Shown here piece by piece: positions 46,214 to 55,670 of a DNA stretch of 64,000 bases (within the stretch, counting starts at the first letter, position 1; each line of letters begins with the position of its first letter). Origin of the DNA: Noviherbaspirillum denitrificans (GTDB lineage: Bacteria; Pseudomonadota; Gammaproteobacteria; Burkholderiales; Burkholderiaceae_D); the NCBI RefSeq assembly GCF_002211445.1, contig NZ_LSTO01000001.1:2931138-2995137 (forward strand), written 5' to 3'. The position numbers were made by a program, and so were the translations under genes. The notes under the pieces were generated by a model. It was not told the DNA's origin, did no database searches, and saw nothing but the letters and a program-made list of their open reading frames with translations.

Positions 46214-46798
46214 TCAGGTCACGAGCCAGCGCCCGAGGCGTTTCATCGCACGCGGCAGGATGACATATACCATCAGGAAGACACTGATTGCGACTGCGCC
46301 GAAATGACGAACGAAACGCGAGTTCATCCACGGTACCCGGTCGAAAAGCAATTCCCAGGCTTCGGGAACAACCAGTGTCAGCGGAAAAATGATGAGCAGC
46401 ACCATGACGTACTGTTTCCAGCGAATCGGGTGTTTCGCTCCCGGCTCCGGCGGTGTGTACCAGAAATCCGTTCCCGGCTGGATCTCCGTTCGCGTGTTGC
46501 TGAGCATGCTTTCCACATCGGCCAGGAGCTCTGTCCGCTCCCTGGACTCTACCCAGCCGCGCAGATGATCAGCACTCGCAAAGCGCAGGACGAGCGTGTA
46601 CAGATCGGAACCGGTGGCCGGGCGGAGCACGCCGACACCGAGATAGCCGGGGAAACCCTGGGCCACGGGAATGATCCGGCTGAGCCATTGCTCGTAATCG
46701 TTGCTGCGATCGGCCGCAACGTGGTGGTAGACCACAAAGGTGACCGAGTCATTTTCCGGAGATGTTGCCGCTGTGCCTGCACTGGCGAGATCAGTCAT
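46214..46798 (-). CDS. ABM-domain protein with C-terminal membrane segments
   Basis: The 194-residue protein has an antibiotic-biosynthesis-monooxygenase-like ferredoxin fold (VTFVVYHHVAADRSNDYEQW, GYLGVGVLRP) in the first 110 residues and two membrane helices near 130-150 and 165-185. GGAGTAAGGCC precedes ATG 46798, overlapping the aldolase stop region. The function of this architecture is not established; it could relay ligand binding to the kinase next to it or protect against quinones. Confidence 0.82.
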   Translation of the reverse strand: MTDLASAGTAATSPENDSVTFVVYHHVAADRSNDYEQWLSRIIPVAQGFPGYLGVGVLRPATGSDLYTLVLRFASADHLRGWVESRERTELLADVESMLSNTRTEIQPGTDFWYTPPEPGAKHPIRWKQYVMVLLIIFPLTLVVPEAWELLFDRVPWMNSRFVRHFGAVAISVFLMVYVILPRAMKRLGRWLVT

Positions 46799-46802
46799 GG
46801 CC

Positions 46803-47468
46803 TTACTCCGGATCACCTGCGGTCAGGTATTCCCAGATCCGCTCGGCGATACGGCCTTCCCAGGTGGCGCGTTGCCGCGCCTGGTCGGCATGTTTGAACG
46901 TCACATGCGCAGACCCGCCTGCGGACCGGACCGCGAGTTCGACCCGGGCGGCGTCTTCCAGGAACCAGGCGAGACTGACCGCCTTTTCGATCGAATCGGC
47001 AGCCGTGACGGCGCCATTGCCGCTGACCACCACCGCGGGAGCCGCCCCCATCGTTTCGGCCACGCCGCGCGCCGCGTCATCGTTGCGCACGAGTGCCGGA
47101 TCGGTCCAGAGTGGAACCTTGGGATAAAAGTACGAGGAAAACCCGTGGCGCGCGGACGGGCTTTCACCCATCGCCGCCAGTGCCATCACATGCGGCGACA
47201 TGAAGCGGCATACGGCCTGCACTTCAGGACGCCGGCTGTAAATCTGTTGATGCATGCGCACTTCGCCAAGCACGCCTGGCGGCAACGGACCGTCGACCGG
47301 AACCACGGTGCCGGGTTCGCCGGCATCAATCAGCCCCATCGGCCGGGCCGCGCAAACCAGGAAGTGCCCGTCGTCGACGCGCATGCTGCAATGCCCGAAC
47401 GCCGTCACCAGCCCGCCGCGGGCGAGCGCCCGCGCGGCCTTGCGCACCTTGACCTGCAGCGCATCCAT
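46803..47468 (-). CDS. Class II aldolase/adducin-family protein
   Basis: The 221-residue protein has ARGGLVTAFGHCSMRVDDGH and metal-site-like histidines in EVRMHQQIYSRRP and FMSPHVMAL. The family includes fuculose-phosphate aldolases and also CmtD-type decarboxylases of carboxylated ring-fission products. Directly following hydroxyoxovalerate aldolase in a meta-cleavage block, it is more likely a 3-carboxy-2-hydroxymuconate semialdehyde decarboxylase. That would imply a carboxylated catechol such as 2,3-dihydroxybenzoate as substrate; this is inference. Confidence 0.82.
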   Translation of the reverse strand: MDALQVKVRKAARALARGGLVTAFGHCSMRVDDGHFLVCAARPMGLIDAGEPGTVVPVDGPLPPGVLGEVRMHQQIYSRRPEVQAVCRFMSPHVMALAAMGESPSARHGFSSYFYPKVPLWTDPALVRNDDAARGVAETMGAAPAVVVSGNGAVTAADSIEKAVSLAWFLEDAARVELAVRSAGGSAHVTFKHADQARQRATWEGRIAERIWEYLTAGDPE

Positions 47469-48527
47469 TCAAGCACCCGCAGCGGCTGTGCGCGACGCCT
47501 GGCTGGCTTCTTCGCGCGCTTTCAGGATGTCGAGGGCGACGTCGACGATCATGTCTTCCTGGCCGCCCACCATGCGCCGGCGGCCAAGTTCAACCAGGAT
47601 GTCGACCGTCTTCAAACCGTACTTCTTCGCGGCCGCTTCGGAGTGGCGCAGGAAGCTGGAGTAGACACCGGCGAAGCCGAGCGCCAGGGTCTCGCGGTCC
47701 ACGCGCACAGGACGGTCCTGCAACGGGCGCACGATGTCGTCCGCGGCGTCCATCAACTGATAGACATCGCAGCCATGGTTCCAGCCGAGCCGGTCGGCGG
47801 CCGCAATGAACACTTCCAGCGGCGCGTTGCCTGCGCCTGCGCCCATTCCTGCCAGGCTGGCATCGATGCGGTCGCAGCCTTCCTCGACGGCGACGATGCT
47901 GTTGGCAACGCCGAGGCTGAGGTTGTGGTGAGCGTGGATGCCGGTCTCGGTTTCAGGATTCAGCACGTCCTTGAGCGCGCGAAACCGGTCGCGCACGTCG
48001 TTCATGTTCAGTGCGCCGCCGGAATCCACGACGTAACAGCAGGTGGCGCCGTAGCTTTCCATCAGCTTTGCCTGCTCCGCGAGTTTTTGCGGCGTGACCA
48101 TATGGCTCATCATCAGGAAGCCGACCGTATCCATGCCGAGGCTGCGCGCGTATTCGATGTGCTGCCTGGAGACATCCGCTTCCGTGCAGTGGGTCGCCAC
48201 GCGCACCACGCGCGCTCCTGCGTCGTACGCCGCGCGCAGGTCATGCACTGTGCCGATCCCGGGCAGCAGCAGGGTAGCGACCTTTGCGTGCTCCACCACG
48301 CTGGCGACCGCCTCGATCCATTCGAGGTCGGTGTGGGCGCCGAAGCCGTAGTTGAAGCTCGATCCGCTCAGTCCGTCGCCATGCGCGACTTCGATGGAAT
48401 CGACCTTCGCTGCGTCAAGGGCACGCGCAATTTTCTTCGCGTCGTTGACGCTGTACTGATGGCGGACGGCGTGTGAACCGTCACGCAGCGTCACATCCGA
48501 AATGTAGAGTTTCTTGTTGATTTGCAT
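47469..48527 (-). CDS. dmpG: 4-hydroxy-2-oxovalerate aldolase
   Basis: The 352-residue protein has the HMG-CoA lyase-like TIM barrel with [19 protein letters not shown] at the start and the metal-binding pair in [16 protein letters not shown]. It cleaves 4-hydroxy-2-oxovalerate to pyruvate and acetaldehyde, which is channelled to the partner dehydrogenase encoded 15 bases upstream. The stop is followed at once by the next ATG (TGAATG). Confidence 0.95.
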   Translation of the reverse strand: MQINKKLYISDVTLRDGSHAVRHQYSVNDAKKIARALDAAKVDSIEVAHGDGLSGSSFNYGFGAHTDLEWIEAVASVVEHAKVATLLLPGIGTVHDLRAAYDAGARVVRVATHCTEADVSRQHIEYARSLGMDTVGFLMMSHMVTPQKLAEQAKLMESYGATCCYVVDSGGALNMNDVRDRFRALKDVLNPETETGIHAHHNLSLGVANSIVAVEEGCDRIDASLAGMGAGAGNAPLEVFIAAADRLGWNHGCDVYQLMDAADDIVRPLQDRPVRVDRETLALGFAGVYSSFLRHSEAAAKKYGLKTVDILVELGRRRMVGGQEDMIVDVALDILKAREEASQASRTAAAGA

Positions 48528-48542
48528 GATGTGTCCTTTGCG

Positions 48543-49502
48543 TCACGCTGCGGGGGCGGTTTGCCGCGCCACCGTATTGGCGGCCACCTTTTCGGCCGTG
48601 GCAAGGGCAGCGGAAGTCATGATGTCCAGGTTGCCGGCATATGCGGGCAGATAGTGCGCTGCACCTTCCACTTCGAGGAAGACCGATGTTTTCAAGCCGG
48701 AATAGAAGCGGCCGAGTCCGGGAATGAACACGTTATTCCCCTTCTCGATGCGTTCGAACTGCACAGCCTGCTTGAGGCGATATCCCGGCACATACTCCTG
48801 GATGCGCGCGACCATCGTCTCGATCGACTTTGCCACCGCTTCTTCGTCCGCCACGTCGGAAAGGCAGTAGACGGTGTCGCGCATGATCAATGGCGGTTCG
48901 GCGGGATTCAGGATGATGACGGCCTTGCCCTTGGTGGCGCCGCCGACCTGCTCGATCGCCTTGCTCGTCGTTTCGGTGAACTCGTCAATGTTGGCGCGCG
49001 TGCCCGGGCCGGCCGATTTGCTGGAGATCGAAGCGATGATTTCGGCGTAGTGGACACGGGCGACGCGCGACACCGCGGCCACCATCGGAATGGTCGCCTG
49101 TCCGCCGCATGTCACCATGTTGACGTTGGCGGCGTTGATGTGGCGGTCGAGGTTGACGACCGGCACGCAGTACGGGCCGATGGCCGCCGGCGTGAGGTCG
49201 ATCACGCGAATGCCGGGCTTGATCGAACGCAGGAAGGCGTCGCTCTTCACATGCGCGCCGGCACTGGTGGCATCGAACACGATGTCGATGTCCTTGAAGA
49301 CATCCATCCGGGTCAATCCCTCCACGCCTTCGTGCGTCACGGCGACGCCCATGCGGGCAGCGCGCGCCAGTCCGTCGGAAGCCGGGTCGATGCCGACCAT
49401 CGCGCCCATCTCCACATGGCGGCCATTGCGGAGGATCTTGATCATCAAATCTGTTCCGATATTTCCGGAACCGATGATCGCTGCTTTGAGTTTTCCTGAC
49501 AT
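48543..49502 (-). CDS. dmpF: Acetaldehyde dehydrogenase (acylating)
   Basis: The 319-residue protein begins with a Rossmann motif ([19 protein letters not shown]) and has the catalytic Cys in [13 protein letters not shown]. It converts acetaldehyde and CoA to acetyl-CoA with NAD+ and forms a complex with the aldolase. A second, clearly diverged copy begins at 63201, so the window holds two versions. Confidence 0.95.
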   Translation of the reverse strand: MSGKLKAAIIGSGNIGTDLMIKILRNGRHVEMGAMVGIDPASDGLARAARMGVAVTHEGVEGLTRMDVFKDIDIVFDATSAGAHVKSDAFLRSIKPGIRVIDLTPAAIGPYCVPVVNLDRHINAANVNMVTCGGQATIPMVAAVSRVARVHYAEIIASISSKSAGPGTRANIDEFTETTSKAIEQVGGATKGKAVIILNPAEPPLIMRDTVYCLSDVADEEAVAKSIETMVARIQEYVPGYRLKQAVQFERIEKGNNVFIPGLGRFYSGLKTSVFLEVEGAAHYLPAYAGNLDIMTSAALATAEKVAANTVARQTAPAA

Positions 49503-49518
49503 GGGAATGGCTCCTGGC

Positions 49519-50391
49519 TTACTTGCCGTTGAATTCGGGGATGTCCGGCCGGGCGCCCCACATGCAGAACGATTCGGCGCCGAACGGGAACTGGCGCGGC
49601 TGGTATTCGGGATCGGTGATGTCGCGTACGCCGCAGGAATACTCGTAGACCATGCCTTCCGGGCCTTCGAAGTAGAGGAACCGCGCGCCGGAAGTCGGAT
49701 GGCGGCCGGGGCCGAACACGATCTTGACGCCTTCCTTCTGCAGGAAATACCAGGAGCGCATGATGTCGTCGACCGATTCCACCTGGTGGTTGACGTGCTG
49801 CACGCCGGCGCGGTTGGACGGGAACAGTGCGATCTTGTGGTGCACCTCGTCGATGCGCAGCAGCGGGGCGGCGCCGATCCAGTCGCTGACCTTGGCGCTC
49901 AGCACCTGGGTCCAGAATTTTTCGTCGCGCTTGGGATCGGTGGTGCGCAGGCCGACATGCGAGAAGCCGGTGTTGCCGGCGGCGCGCGTCGGGAAGAAAT
50001 GCACGCCGCAGTGGTGCGGATTGACCACGAGGTCGATCGAATTTCCGGTCGGGTCCTTGAAATTGATGAAGGCTTCGACGCGTCGCGCATCGCATTCTTC
50101 AGCCGTGCCCCAGTGCACACGGTGGTTCATGTTTTCCAGCTCGTTGGCGGCGGCCGTCAGCTCGTCCATGTTGCGCACCTCGAAGCCGGTGGTGTGGTCC
50201 GACGGGTCGCCATCGAAATAGGCCAGCGTATGGTCCCGGCTGTCGCTCCGGAAGTAGATGGTCTGGCCGTTCTTGCTGTTGCCGGTGCGATGGCTCTGGC
50301 GCAAGCCCAGGATCTTGTCCGCGTAGTGCGCGGCGCCCTGCAAGTCGCGCGTCCCGAGACGCACGTAACGTATGTCATGAAGATGAATCAC
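49519..50391 (-). CDS. Extradiol ring-cleavage dioxygenase (VOC type I)
   Basis: The 290-residue two-module protein has the Fe(II) ligands His145 (GFSHVGL), His199 (GVQHVNHQV) and Glu250 (GMVYEYSCG). It cleaves a catechol next to the hydroxyls to a semialdehyde. GTG 50391 is chosen because GGAGG lies seven bases upstream. The downstream class II aldolase suggests a carboxylated catechol, but plain catechol is possible. A candidate LysR motif lies 95 bases upstream. Confidence 0.9.
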   Translation of the reverse strand: MIHLHDIRYVRLGTRDLQGAAHYADKILGLRQSHRTGNSKNGQTIYFRSDSRDHTLAYFDGDPSDHTTGFEVRNMDELTAAANELENMNHRVHWGTAEECDARRVEAFINFKDPTGNSIDLVVNPHHCGVHFFPTRAAGNTGFSHVGLRTTDPKRDEKFWTQVLSAKVSDWIGAAPLLRIDEVHHKIALFPSNRAGVQHVNHQVESVDDIMRSWYFLQKEGVKIVFGPGRHPTSGARFLYFEGPEGMVYEYSCGVRDITDPEYQPRQFPFGAESFCMWGARPDIPEFNGK

Positions 50392-50485
50392 AGTCTGCCT
50401 CCGCAAAATGAACGGCCGCTGCCGTATTGCTGCGAAGTCTAGACGCGGGAGCAGGGCCCGGCCAGAAGGCCGGGTCAATTGACGA

Positions 50486-50505
50486 TATTTACCCGGTAAA
50501 TAGTA
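50486..50505 (-). promoter_or_regulatory. Candidate LysR site upstream of the dioxygenase block
   Basis: TATTTAC-CCGGT-AAATAGTA occurs here, including the near-palindrome TTTACCCGGTAAA. The same TATTTAC-N5-AAATAGTA stands at 51476-51495 upstream of the other block. The LysR gene lies between the two copies. Confidence 0.65.
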
Positions 50506-50525
50506 GGCCGGGTGCGCGGGATGGC

Positions 50526-51440
50526 TTACTTCTGGAACAACTTCAGGAATTGCGCCCGCAGCCAGCGGTTGGCCGGGTCGTGGTGGTAGCGGGAATGCCA
50601 GTGCTGCTTGATGTCGATCGGCGGGATCTCGACCGGCAAGGGCATGACCTGCAGGTCGAAGGTATCCGAGAATGCCTGCGCGAGGCGCGACGGAACGGTC
50701 AGCATCAGGTCGGTCTGGGCGACGATGGTCGACAGGCCGAGCGAATGCGCGACGCACAGCCCGACCTGTCGCCGTACGCCGCGCAACGCGAATTCCTTGT
50801 CGAGCAACTGGTCCAGCGTGGAATGGCTGGCCGCGGCCGGCAGGTAGGAAATGTGCACCGCGTCGAGGTAGGCATCGAGGGTCAGGGTTTCGCCGATCAG
50901 CGGATGCTTCTTGCGCGCCAGCACGACGTAGTGCTCCTGGAACAGGCGTTGTCCGAAGAAGTTCGGGCCGAGGTCGGCAAAGTAGCCGATCGCCAGGTCC
51001 ACCTCCCCGGTAGGCAGCGCCTCCTGCGCGTGCTCGGGAGACATGTCGACGGTGGTCAGCGTGACGCCCGGCGCGCAGGTGGCGAGGTGCGTCAGCAGCG
51101 GCGGCAGGAAGATGCGCTGGGCGATCTCGCTCATGCAGATGCGGAAATTCCGCTCCGACACTTTCTCGTCGAAATGCCGCTTGTCCTCCAGCGCGTCCCG
51201 CAACTGCCGCAGCGAGTCCTGCACCGGGCCCGCCAGGCTTTGCGCCAGCGGCGTCGGTTCCATCCGTCCCTGCGTGCGCACGAACAGCGGGTCATTGAAG
51301 TACTCGCGCAGGCGCGACAGCGCATTGCTCATTGATGACTGGGTGATGCCGACGTCGTCGGCCGCGCGTGTCACGGTGCCGGTGCGCAGGATCGCATCGA
51401 AGACGAGCAGGAGGTTCAGGTCGAGCGAGTTGAGTTTCAT
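50526..51440 (-). CDS. LysR-type regulator (NahR/NodD-like) of the meta pathway
   Basis: The 304-residue protein begins MKLNSLDLNLLLVFDAILR and has AADDVGITQSSMSNALSRLR as recognition helix with the NahR/LinR-like RFLxLF ending RAQFLKLFQ. That subgroup activates aromatic catabolic operons in response to an aromatic acid. GAAAGAGGCGATCCC precedes ATG 51440. It is placed between the two meta-pathway blocks, with a matching 20-bp motif on each side. Confidence 0.92.
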   Translation of the reverse strand: MKLNSLDLNLLLVFDAILRTGTVTRAADDVGITQSSMSNALSRLREYFNDPLFVRTQGRMEPTPLAQSLAGPVQDSLRQLRDALEDKRHFDEKVSERNFRICMSEIAQRIFLPPLLTHLATCAPGVTLTTVDMSPEHAQEALPTGEVDLAIGYFADLGPNFFGQRLFQEHYVVLARKKHPLIGETLTLDAYLDAVHISYLPAAASHSTLDQLLDKEFALRGVRRQVGLCVAHSLGLSTIVAQTDLMLTVPSRLAQAFSDTFDLQVMPLPVEIPPIDIKQHWHSRYHHDPANRWLRAQFLKLFQK

Positions 51441-51475
51441 GGGATCGCCTCTTTCAAGAGGGAGGGGATGGCTAC

Positions 51476-51495
51476 TATTTACATCGCAAATAGTA
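51476..51495 (+). promoter_or_regulatory. Candidate LysR site upstream of the dehydrogenase block
   Basis: TATTTAC-ATCGC-AAATAGTA lies 113 bases before the dehydrogenase start and 36 bases before the LysR start on the other strand. TACTATTT (51473-51480) and AAATAGTA (51488-51495) are an exact inverted repeat around it. Confidence 0.7.
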
Positions 51496-51607
51496 TGCAT
51501 TGTTTCCGCCCGATGGACAACGGAGCATGCGCTGCGCAGACTTCAGCCTATCGCAATGCCCTCAGTCATGACGGCAACGCCCAACCCCAACCGAATGGAT
51601 AAGGACG

Positions 51608-53086
51608 ATGAACGCACACCACGAGGCGAAGGAGACCCTCCTCTTCATCAACGGCAAGCATGTGCCCGCGACTTCCGGAAAGTCTTTCGATAACGTCAAC
51701 CCCGCCACCGGCCGCCTGGTCAGCAAGGTGCATGAAGCTTCGCGCCAGGATGTCGACGCCGCCGTGCGCGCCGCGCGCGAGGCGCTGGACGGCCCGTGGG
51801 GCAGGATGAGCGTCGAGCAGCGTACCACCATGCTGCATGCGGTGGCGAACGAGATCAGCCGCCGCTTCGACGACTTCCTGCAGGCCGAGATCGCCGACAC
51901 CGGCAAGCCGCGCAGCATCGCGTCACACATCGATATCCCGCGCGGCGCCGCCAACTTCAAGGTGTTCGCCGACGTCGTCAAGAACGTGCCGACGGAAACC
52001 TTCATGCTCGACACGCCGGACGGCAAGGGCGCGCTGAACTACGGCGTCCGCGTGCCGAAAGGCGTGGTGGGCGTGATCAGTCCGTGGAACCTGCCCTTGC
52101 TGTTGATGACCTGGAAGGTCGGTCCGGCACTTGCCTGCGGCAATACCGTGGTCGTCAAGCCGTCGGAGGAAACGCCGTCCACCGCCACGCTGCTGGGTGA
52201 AGTGATGAACGCCGTCGGCGTTCCGCCCGGCGTCTACAACGTGATCCATGGATTCGGCCCGGATTCGGTCGGCCAGTGGCTTACCGAACATCCCGGCGTC
52301 AATGCCATCACCTTCACCGGGGAGACGCGTACCGGCGAAGCCATCATGCGCGCCGCCGCGCACGGTGTGCGCCCGGTGTCCTTCGAACTGGGCGGCAAGA
52401 ACGCCGGCATCGTGTTCGCGGATGCGGATTTCGAAGCGGCGGTGGAAGGCATTGCCCGCGCAGCATTCGCCAATACCGGCCAGGTATGCCTGGGCACCGA
52501 GCGCGTGTATGTCGAGCGCCCCATCTTCGACCGCTTCGTCGCCGCGCTGAAAGACAAGGCCGAAAGCTACAAGTTCGGCAATCCGCTCGACGGCGAGACG
52601 ACCATGGGGCCGCTGGTCAGCCGCACGCATATGGAGAAGGTGCGCAGCTACTTCGCGCAGGCGAAGGAGCAGGGCGCCACCATCGTCACCGGAGGCGGCA
52701 CGCCGGAAGTCCCGCGCGAATATGCGGAAGGCTTCTGGGTGCAGCCGACGATCTGGACCGGCCTGCCGGAAAGCTCGAGCGTGATCCGCGAGGAGATCTT
52801 CGGCCCCTGCGTGCACCTGTGTCCCTTCGACCGCGAGGAGGAAGCGGTCGCGCTGGCCAACGACACCGAGTACGGCCTGGCCACCACGATCTGGACCACC
52901 GACCTGGCACGCGCGCACCGCGTCGCCGCCCGGATCAACGTCGGCATTGCCTGGGTGAATTCCTGGTTCCTGCGCGACCTGCGCACCTCGTTCGGCGGGC
53001 AGGGCAAATCCGGCATCGGCCGCGAAGGCGGCGTGCATTCGCTGGAGTTCTATACCGAACTGCGCAACGTCTGCGTCAAACTGTGA
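51608..53086 (+). CDS. dmpC: 2-hydroxymuconic semialdehyde dehydrogenase
   Basis: The 492-residue aldehyde dehydrogenase has ISPWNLPLLLMTWKVGPALA, the catalytic Glu in SFELGGKNAGIV and the Cys in NTGQVCLGTERVYVE. It oxidises 2-hydroxymuconate semialdehyde to 4-oxalocrotonate with NAD+. TAAGGACG precedes the ATG. It starts the plus-strand block that continues through hydratase, decarboxylase and tautomerase genes, the complete oxalocrotonate branch. Confidence 0.93.
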   Translation: MNAHHEAKETLLFINGKHVPATSGKSFDNVNPATGRLVSKVHEASRQDVDAAVRAAREALDGPWGRMSVEQRTTMLHAVANEISRRFDDFLQAEIADTGKPRSIASHIDIPRGAANFKVFADVVKNVPTETFMLDTPDGKGALNYGVRVPKGVVGVISPWNLPLLLMTWKVGPALACGNTVVVKPSEETPSTATLLGEVMNAVGVPPGVYNVIHGFGPDSVGQWLTEHPGVNAITFTGETRTGEAIMRAAAHGVRPVSFELGGKNAGIVFADADFEAAVEGIARAAFANTGQVCLGTERVYVERPIFDRFVAALKDKAESYKFGNPLDGETTMGPLVSRTHMEKVRSYFAQAKEQGATIVTGGGTPEVPREYAEGFWVQPTIWTGLPESSSVIREEIFGPCVHLCPFDREEEAVALANDTEYGLATTIWTTDLARAHRVAARINVGIAWVNSWFLRDLRTSFGGQGKSGIGREGGVHSLEFYTELRNVCVKL

Positions 53087-53093
53087 GGACAAC

Positions 53094-53882
53094 ATGGCAC
53101 TGAATCAAGAACAGATCGAACAAATCGGCGACGAGCTCTACGAAGCCTGGAAGGCGCGCAGGCAGGTAGCGCCGCTCACCGACCGCGTCCCCGGCATCAC
53201 CATCGACGATGCCTACCAGATCCAGCTGCGCACCATCGCCAACCGCGCCAAGGCGGGAGAACACCACGTCGGCAAGAAGGTCGGCCTGACCGCGCGCGTG
53301 GTGCAGAAGGCGCTCGGCGTGGACCAGCCGGACTTCGGCCACCTGCTCTCCGGCATGAGCTATGCGGACGGCGACAGCATCGACGCCTCCGCCTTCATCC
53401 AGCCCAAGGGCGAAGGCGAGATCGGCTTCATCCTCAAGCGCGACCTGTCCGGCCCGGGCCTGACCAATGCCGATGTGCTGGCGGCTGTCGAATGCGTGAT
53501 GCCTTGCTTCGAGATCGTCGATTCGCGCATCACCGACTGGCGCATCAAGGTGCAGGACACCGTAGCCGACAACGGCTCGTCGGCAGCCTTCGTCGTCGGC
53601 GACAAGGCGGTCGATCCGCGTCGTGTGGACCTGGCCACGCTGGGCATGGTGCTGGAAAAGAACGGCGAGATCATCGGCACCGGTGCCGGCGCGGCCACGC
53701 TCGGCAATCCGGTCAATGCGGTGACCTGGCTGGCCAATGCGCTTGGCGCCTACGGCATTACCCTGAAAGCCGGTGAGCTGATCCTGTCCGGTTCGCTCTC
53801 GGTCCTGTTCCCGATACAGAAAGGCGATGTGCTGCGCATGTCGCTCGGCGGCGTCGGTTCCGCCTCCTGCCGTTTCTCCTGA
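53094..53882 (+). CDS. dmpE: 2-oxopent-4-enoate hydratase
   Basis: The 262-residue protein belongs to the fumarylacetoacetase-like hydratase/decarboxylase family: KKVGLTARVVQKALGV, the metal-ligand region EGEIGFILKRDLSGPG and [12 protein letters not shown]. It adds water to 2-oxopent-4-enoate, giving the aldolase substrate. Hydratase and decarboxylase are homologous; the QPDFGHLLSG stretch and order favour hydratase here. It is seven bases after dmpC. Confidence 0.9.
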   Translation: MALNQEQIEQIGDELYEAWKARRQVAPLTDRVPGITIDDAYQIQLRTIANRAKAGEHHVGKKVGLTARVVQKALGVDQPDFGHLLSGMSYADGDSIDASAFIQPKGEGEIGFILKRDLSGPGLTNADVLAAVECVMPCFEIVDSRITDWRIKVQDTVADNGSSAAFVVGDKAVDPRRVDLATLGMVLEKNGEIIGTGAGAATLGNPVNAVTWLANALGAYGITLKAGELILSGSLSVLFPIQKGDVLRMSLGGVGSASCRFS

Positions 53883-53891
53883 GGATTCAAC

Positions 53892-54680
53892 ATGCAACTC
53901 GACCAAACGACGATTGAAAAACTGGCTGTCCACCTCGAAACGGCGGAGCTCGAAGCACGCGATGTGCTCAAGATCACCGATGAGTATCCGCAGATGGACT
54001 GGGAAGATGCTTATGCCATCCAATACGCCATCCGCGAGCGCAAGCTTGCGCGCGGACAGAAGCTGGCCGGCCTGAAGATGGGCCTGACCTCGCGCGCCAA
54101 GATGAAGCAGATGGGTGTCGAGGCGCCGATCTTCGGTTTCCTGATGGACTATTTCTCGCGCCCGGACGGAGCGGAGATCGCGGTGAAGGAACTGATCCAT
54201 CCCAAGATCGAGGCCGAGATCGCCTTCGTCACCAAGGCGCCGTTGAAGGGGCCGGGCTGCAATATCGGCCATGTGCTGGCGGCGACCGACTTCATCATCC
54301 CGGCGGTGGAGATCATCGATTCGCGCTATCGCGATTTCAAGTTCGACCTCAAGAGCGTGATCGCCGACAACTGCTCCTCCAGCCGTTTCGTCACCGGCGG
54401 GCGTCCGCGCAAGGTCGACGAGGTCGATCTCAAGACGCTGGGGATCGTGATCGAAAAGAATGGCGAGGTCATCGCCACCGGCGCCGGCGCGGCAGTGCTG
54501 GGGCATCCGGCGGCCAGCATCGCGATGCTGGCCAACATGCTCGGCGAGCGCGGCGAGGAAATCCCGGCCGGCACCTTCATCATGACCGGCGGCGCCACCG
54601 AAGCCTATGCGGTCGAAGCGGGCGACAGCGTGACGGTGCGCTACCAGGACATCGGGTCGGTGTCGATGCGTTTCGTGTGA
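53892..54680 (+). CDS. dmpH: 4-oxalocrotonate decarboxylase
   Basis: The 262-residue paralogue of the hydratase has LKMGLTSRAKMKQMGVEAPI and FGFLMDYFSRPDG, typical of decarboxylases, with EAEIAFVTKAPLKGPG as metal region. It decarboxylates the keto form of 4-oxalocrotonate to 2-oxopent-4-enoate, acting in a complex with the hydratase encoded just upstream. Confidence 0.9.
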   Translation: MQLDQTTIEKLAVHLETAELEARDVLKITDEYPQMDWEDAYAIQYAIRERKLARGQKLAGLKMGLTSRAKMKQMGVEAPIFGFLMDYFSRPDGAEIAVKELIHPKIEAEIAFVTKAPLKGPGCNIGHVLAATDFIIPAVEIIDSRYRDFKFDLKSVIADNCSSSRFVTGGRPRKVDEVDLKTLGIVIEKNGEVIATGAGAAVLGHPAASIAMLANMLGERGEEIPAGTFIMTGGATEAYAVEAGDSVTVRYQDIGSVSMRFV

Positions 54681-54688
54681 GGTAGGAA

Positions 54689-54880
54689 ATGCCCATCATT
54701 CTTGCAAAGATCATGGAAGGCCGTTCCCAGGAAAAGATCGACGCCTTCATCGAAGCGGTGACGGATGCCGCGCACAAGACGCTGGACGCGCCGCGCGAGT
54801 CGGTTCGCGTGCTGGTCGAGGAAGTGCCCAAGTCGCACTGGGGAATCGGCGGCAAGTCGGCGCGATCGTTAGGCAGGTAA
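54689..54880 (+). CDS. dmpI: 4-oxalocrotonate tautomerase
   Basis: The 63-codon gene gives a mature protein with catalytic Pro1 (after Met removal), Arg11 and Arg39, exactly the family positions; residue 50 is Trp where Phe is usual. It interconverts enol and keto forms of 4-oxalocrotonate. GAGGTAGGAA precedes the ATG. It ends the plus-strand meta-cleavage block. Confidence 0.93.
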   Translation: MPIILAKIMEGRSQEKIDAFIEAVTDAAHKTLDAPRESVRVLVEEVPKSHWGIGGKSARSLGR

Positions 54881-55059
54881 CGCAATCGCATCAGCCCTGA
54901 ACCGGGCGCGACCTGCTTGGTCGGACGACCGCGCCGCCGTGGATCATTTGGCGCTCGATTTCCAGTCGCTGGATCCCCACCACGAGAAGTTTCATCAGCC
55001 GGCCCACTGCCACCAGTCGTCCGTAGTGCTGCTGCAAGGCTTCCTGCGGCAGCACCTCT

Positions 55060-55569
55060 TCACCAGTACTTCGGATACCGCGCTTCGCGCGTGGCGTTGT
55101 TATAAACAAGTGCCACGAGCACAAGCACCAGCACACCGGCCAGCGTCGGGAACAGCAAAAAGCTCCAGCCAGGCTGGGACAGGAATACGATGACCGGATT
55201 CGAGCCGGCAGGGGGATGCACCGTGCGCGTGTACATCATGAGTGCGATTGCGGTGCCTGTCGCCAGTGCCACCGCCCACCATTCCGGCCCGAACACGCTC
55301 AGGAAAGCGAGCCCGGTCGCGGAGCTGATGACATGTCCGAATACCACATTGCGGGGCTGGGAAAACGGGACGTCCGGATAGCCGAATACCAGCACGCACG
55401 AGGCGCCGAACGAGCCCAGGACTAACGCAGCCGACATGTAGTCGGTTAGCGCGGCAACCGTCGCAATGGCAAGCACACCACCGAGCCAGGCGATCGCAAC
55501 GGCCTTGTTGTTCGGCTTCGGCGGCAAGGGGACACCGTCCCCAGAAAATTTGCTCAAGAATTCGTTCAT
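55060..55569 (-). CDS. HPP-family integral membrane protein
   Basis: The 169-residue protein has four hydrophobic segments and the family marker TVHPPAGSNPVI. Some HPP proteins transport nitrite in plastids; bacterial roles are unclear. ATG 55569 follows GGAGATTGTC. A TetR-type palindrome (55608-55625) sits 39 bases upstream, identical in core to one at the TetR gene, so it is the probable target of that repressor. Confidence 0.87.
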   Translation of the reverse strand: MNEFLSKFSGDGVPLPPKPNNKAVAIAWLGGVLAIATVAALTDYMSAALVLGSFGASCVLVFGYPDVPFSQPRNVVFGHVISSATGLAFLSVFGPEWWAVALATGTAIALMMYTRTVHPPAGSNPVIVFLSQPGWSFLLFPTLAGVLVLVLVALVYNNATREARYPKYW

Positions 55570-55607
55570 GACAATCTCCATGGCAAGGAATTAAAGTTTT
55601 CCAGACA

Positions 55608-55625
55608 ATACCAACCGTTTGGTAT
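55608..55625 (-). promoter_or_regulatory. TetR-type operator before the HPP gene
   Basis: ATACCAACCGTTTGGTAT is a near-perfect palindrome (one mismatched central pair). The same 16-base core is found at 56255-56272 before the TetR gene. Confidence 0.8.
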
Positions 55626-55670
55626 GGTTAGGGACAAAAAAAATGCTGCGCCTGCGTCTCGCCGGCATGT

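Noticed and set aside
46740..48476. 578-codon plus-strand frame opposite the aldolase genes
   Set aside because: It is antisense to dmpG and the class II aldolase, both with clear catalytic motifs.
54891..55136. Minus-strand frame of 81 codons after the HPP gene
   Set aside because: It overlaps the HPP gene end in another frame and has no ribosome site; it may be a fragment but cannot be supported.
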